64,000 nucleotides of DNA, from NCBI RefSeq assembly GCF_900129555.1, contig NZ_FQWC01000003.1:124001-188000 (forward strand), in the 5' to 3' direction. The notes beneath the pieces were generated by a model. That model was not told the DNA's origin and did no database searches. It was given only the letters and a program-made list of their open reading frames with translations. Shown one piece after another: positions 61,736-64,000 of this stretch (its first letter is position 1; each line of letters opens with the position of its first letter). The position numbers were made by a program, and so were the translations under genes. The stretch comes from Flavobacterium defluvii. Lineage in GTDB: Bacteria > Bacteroidota > Bacteroidia > Flavobacteriales > Flavobacteriaceae.

Positions 61736-62658
61736 TATTTTTTCAGTGATTCTTTAATCTTTTGCATCAATTCAGTTCCTCCATTATTCAAAATTTCCTG
61801 AGCAGAGTTGAAACCTAGTTTTTTCCACTCCGAAATATCAACCGTTTTATTGATTTCCAGTTTTTGTTTTCCGTCAATAGAAAGTAAAACGCCTTGAAAA
61901 TGCAAAGTGTCTTCATCTTCATTATATTTTACCAAGGCTCCTATTGGGGCAGTACAGCCTCCTTCAAGAGTTCTTAAAAACTGACGTTCGATATGCGTAC
62001 AGATTTCGGTTTCGATATCGTTTAGCTGCGAAAGGGCATCGAGCGTATAATTGTCGTTTTCCATTCCTACAACCAGCATTGCACCTTGTGCCGGCGCAGG
62101 AATCATCCAGTCTAAATTGATAAAATTTTCAGGTTTTAGGTTAATTCGCTCTAAACCTGCTGCGGCAAAAACAGCTCCGTCCCAATCATTATCCTGTAGT
62201 TTTTGCATGCGCGTATTTACGTTTCCTCGTAAATCAACTACGGTATGATTTGGGTATTTGTTAAACCATTGTGCCTGACGACGTAAACTTCCTGTCGCAA
62301 TGGTACTTGAATTTGAAAAATCAGGATTTCCTTTGTGAACTAAAATGTCCAAAACATTGGCTCTTGGCAAAACTGCTCCCTGAACGATTCCTTTCGGTAA
62401 AGCTGTAGGAACATCTTTCATAGAATGCACCGCAATATCAATATCGCCATTAATCATGGCAATGTCAAGCGTTTTGGTAAAAATTCCTGTAATTCCCAAT
62501 TCATAAAGCGGTTTATCAAGAATAATATCACCCTGAGATTTTACTGCCACAATTGAGGTTTTGTAACCTAAATCATTTAGTTTTTTCTCTACAGTGTGTG
62601 CTTGCCAAAGTGCTAATTCGCTGTCACGCGTTCCTATTCTGATTGTTTTTTCAGCCAT
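61735..62658 (-). CDS. hemC: Porphobilinogen deaminase (hydroxymethylbilane synthase)
   Basis: 307 residues. It joins four porphobilinogen units into hydroxymethylbilane. Signatures are RIGTRDSELALWQAHTVEKK at the N terminus, VHSMKDVPTALPKG near residue 80, ATGSLRRQAQWFNKYP near 120, PAPAQGAMLVV near 185 and the dipyrromethane cofactor Cys in LRTLEGGCTAPIGALV near 230. The stop overlaps the hemD start by one base. The gap to hemA contains an inverted repeat. Confidence 0.97.
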   Translation of the reverse strand: MAEKTIRIGTRDSELALWQAHTVEKKLNDLGYKTSIVAVKSQGDIILDKPLYELGITGIFTKTLDIAMINGDIDIAVHSMKDVPTALPKGIVQGAVLPRANVLDILVHKGNPDFSNSSTIATGSLRRQAQWFNKYPNHTVVDLRGNVNTRMQKLQDNDWDGAVFAAAGLERINLKPENFINLDWMIPAPAQGAMLVVGMENDNYTLDALSQLNDIETEICTHIERQFLRTLEGGCTAPIGALVKYNEDEDTLHFQGVLLSIDGKQKLEINKTVDISEWKKLGFNSAQEILNNGGTELMQKIKESLKK

Positions 62659-62671
62659 GTTTTGTTTTTTG

Positions 62672-62752
62672 AACCATATAAGTTATATAAGTAAATTTAA
62701 GCAGTTTGGGTAAAACACAGTTTTTAAATGAACTTATATAACTTATATGGTT
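62672..62752. repeat. Perfect inverted repeat with 21-bp arms between hemA and hemC
   Basis: Arms at 62672-62692 (CCATATAAGTTATATAAG core) and 62732-62752 are exact inverses, with a 39-base spacer. The arms contain the smaller repeats TATAAGTTATATAA. It occupies most of the 104-base gap. Confidence 0.85.
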
Positions 62753-62762
62753 TAAATTGTAT

Positions 62763-64000
62763 TTAAGATGCCTTTATTTTGAAGACTTTTTCGATCCATT
62801 CGATGCTTTCATCAACCATGGTATCGTCGTCTTTTAAATGATTTGCAAAATGAGTAGTGATTTTTTGAATGATTCGGTTACTGATGATTTCAGCTTGTGC
62901 TTCATTGAAATCAGCCATTTTTTTACTTTGAAAATCCAACTCTGAAGCTTTTATTGCGTTTAGTTTTTCTTTTAAAGCATTAATTGTCGGCGCAAATTTG
63001 CGGCCTTTCATCCACGCAATAAATTCTTCTTTAATTTCTTCGATGATCGCTTCAGCTGCCGGAATGTGTAATTTTCTGTTTTCCAGAGTTTCATCTGTCA
63101 ACTGAGACAAATAATCCATATGAATCAAAGTTACACCTTCTAACTCCTCTACATTTTCATGAACGTTTTTTGGAATCGATAAATCCAAAATCAACAAAGG
63201 TTTTTTAAGATTCAAAATTGCTTTGTCAACTGTTGGGTTTTGTGCACCGGTTGCTACAACCACCACATCAGCTTTTTGAAGTTCTAAGTGCAATTCAGAA
63301 TAATCTTTAACAATCAAATTTAGTTTTCCTGCTAGTTTCTCAGCTTTGTCTTTAGTTCGGTTGATTAAAGTAATGTGTTCGTTTTTAGTATGTTTTACTA
63401 AATTTTCACAAGTGTTTCTTCCAATTTTTCCAGTTCCGAAAAGCAAAATGTTTTTATTGCTGATATCTTCAACATTCTTTAAAATATATTGTACAGAAGC
63501 AAAAGATACGGAAGTAGCGCCAGAGCTAATTTCTGTTTCGGTTTTAATTCTTTTACTCGCCTGAATAACGGCGTTTACAAGTCTCTCCATAAAAGCATTG
63601 GCTAAGCCTAATGATTTTGAATGGGTAAAAGAAGTTTTGATTTGAGATATAATTTCGAAATCGCCAAGAATCTGACTATCTAAACCAGTTCCTACGCGAA
63701 ATAAATGATTAATTGCTTCCTGATTTTTATAAACGAAACCAACTCTTTGAAAAGCATCAACAGAACCGTTGCTGTTGTCGCAGATAAGTTTGATTAATTG
63801 AAATGGATGTTCTGCAAAACCGTAAACCTCGGTTCTGTTGCAGGTCGAAGTTACTAATAAACTTTCTATCCCATCGTTTTTAGCCTGTTCAAGCAAACGC
63901 GTCTTTGCAATTGCATCCAAACTAAATTGACCTCTGACCTCAGCATCAGCTTTTTTATAACTCAGACCAACTGAGTAAAAATAAAGGTGTTTCGGTACGT
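62763..64000 (-). CDS. hemA: Glutamyl-tRNA reductase (5' end outside window)
   Basis: At least 412 residues, continuing past the window edge. The frame remains open upstream to 64000, and the added part reads VPKHLYFYSVGLSYKKADAE, then VRGQFSLDAIAKT, which is normal HemA N-terminal sequence; the TTG at 63920 is not the start. It reduces glutamyl-tRNA to glutamate semialdehyde, the first step of haem synthesis by the C5 route. The nucleophile Cys lies in VTSTCNRTEVYG. The NADPH-binding domain has ILLFGTGKIGRNTCENL, and a C-terminal helical dimerisation region follows. It is the first visible gene of the hemACDEF block. Confidence 0.96.
   Translation of the reverse strand, partial: VPKHLYFYSVGLSYKKADAEVRGQFSLDAIAKTRLLEQAKNDGIESLLVTSTCNRTEVYGFAEHPFQLIKLICDNSNGSVDAFQRVGFVYKNQEAINHLFRVGTGLDSQILGDFEIISQIKTSFTHSKSLGLANAFMERLVNAVIQASKRIKTETEISSGATSVSFASVQYILKNVEDISNKNILLFGTGKIGRNTCENLVKHTKNEHITLINRTKDKAEKLAGKLNLIVKDYSELHLELQKADVVVVATGAQNPTVDKAILNLKKPLLILDLSIPKNVHENVEELEGVTLIHMDYLSQLTDETLENRKLHIPAAEAIIEEIKEEFIAWMKGRKFAPTINALKEKLNAIKASELDFQSKKMADFNEAQAEIISNRIIQKITTHFANHLKDDDTMVDESIEWIEKVFKIKAS

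Noticed and set aside
63920..63920. TTG as the hemA start
   Set aside because: The open frame continues to the window edge with typical HemA N-terminal sequence, so the true start lies outside.

Overview
The window comes from a Flavobacterium-type member of the Bacteroidota. The evidence is AT-rich DNA, no Shine-Dalgarno sequences, promoters of the Bacteroidota form TTG-N17-23-TAnnTTTG, and a complete gliding-motility spr locus whose gene order matches what I recall of the F. johnsoniae sprB operon. Many short inverted repeats of the kind scattered through Flavobacterium intergenic DNA are also present. I cannot name the species. The giant adhesin here is 8159 residues, against about 6500 recalled for F. 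johnsoniae SprB, so a relative is likely.

Layout. (1) 1-482: 5' part of holB on the minus strand. (2) 918-34922: a seven-gene plus-strand unit taking up more than half the window: a small exported protein, a beta-helix-like exported protein, a small exported protein of unknown function, sprC, sprD, sprB (24.5 kb) and sprF. It has a promoter at 855-884 and a strong terminator at 34971-35010. SprB is a surface adhesin exported by the type 9 secretion system (T9SS), SprF is its outer-membrane helper, and SprC and SprD support its function. (3) 35271-40876: pgk, a LysM lytic transglycosylase, two lipoproteins (DUF4837, DUF1579) and an ElaA-type acetyltransferase. (4) 41016-44782, minus: rnpA, a DUF4349 lipoprotein, a C-terminal processing protease and a tandem-OmpA-domain protein. 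(5) 44909-48500: plsC, an acyl-ACP desaturase, an HD phosphohydrolase, a 37-residue membrane peptide and an exported protein. (6) 48578-51045, minus: ferrous iron uptake (feoA, feoB and a tiny Cys-rich FeoB-associated protein). (7) 51150-55148: a SCO1-type protein, a DMT transporter and an M13 metallopeptidase. (8) 55204-64000, minus: haem synthesis genes hemA-hemC-hemD-hemE-orf-hemF and hemB, with a cytochrome c lipoprotein, a class I aldolase and a DUF4421 protein.

Functional links. The spr unit is one machine for moving over surfaces. The iron-uptake, haem and cytochrome/SCO genes are all relevant to respiration and lie within about 15 kb of one another.

Most notable signals. SprB contains a perfect 882-bp in-frame direct repeat inside 1710-bp super-modules. 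SprD joins an SprF-like barrel to about 850 residues of 17-residue helical repeats and a terminal SPOR-like domain. Stem-loops sit at key points of the spr transcript, the clearest being a 14-bp stem just before sprB. A single non-repeat domain of about 220 residues interrupts the SprB repeat array. Several genes have a longest possible reading frame that begins inside their own promoter, and their starts are corrected here. I saw no tRNA, rRNA, CRISPR array or insertion sequence.
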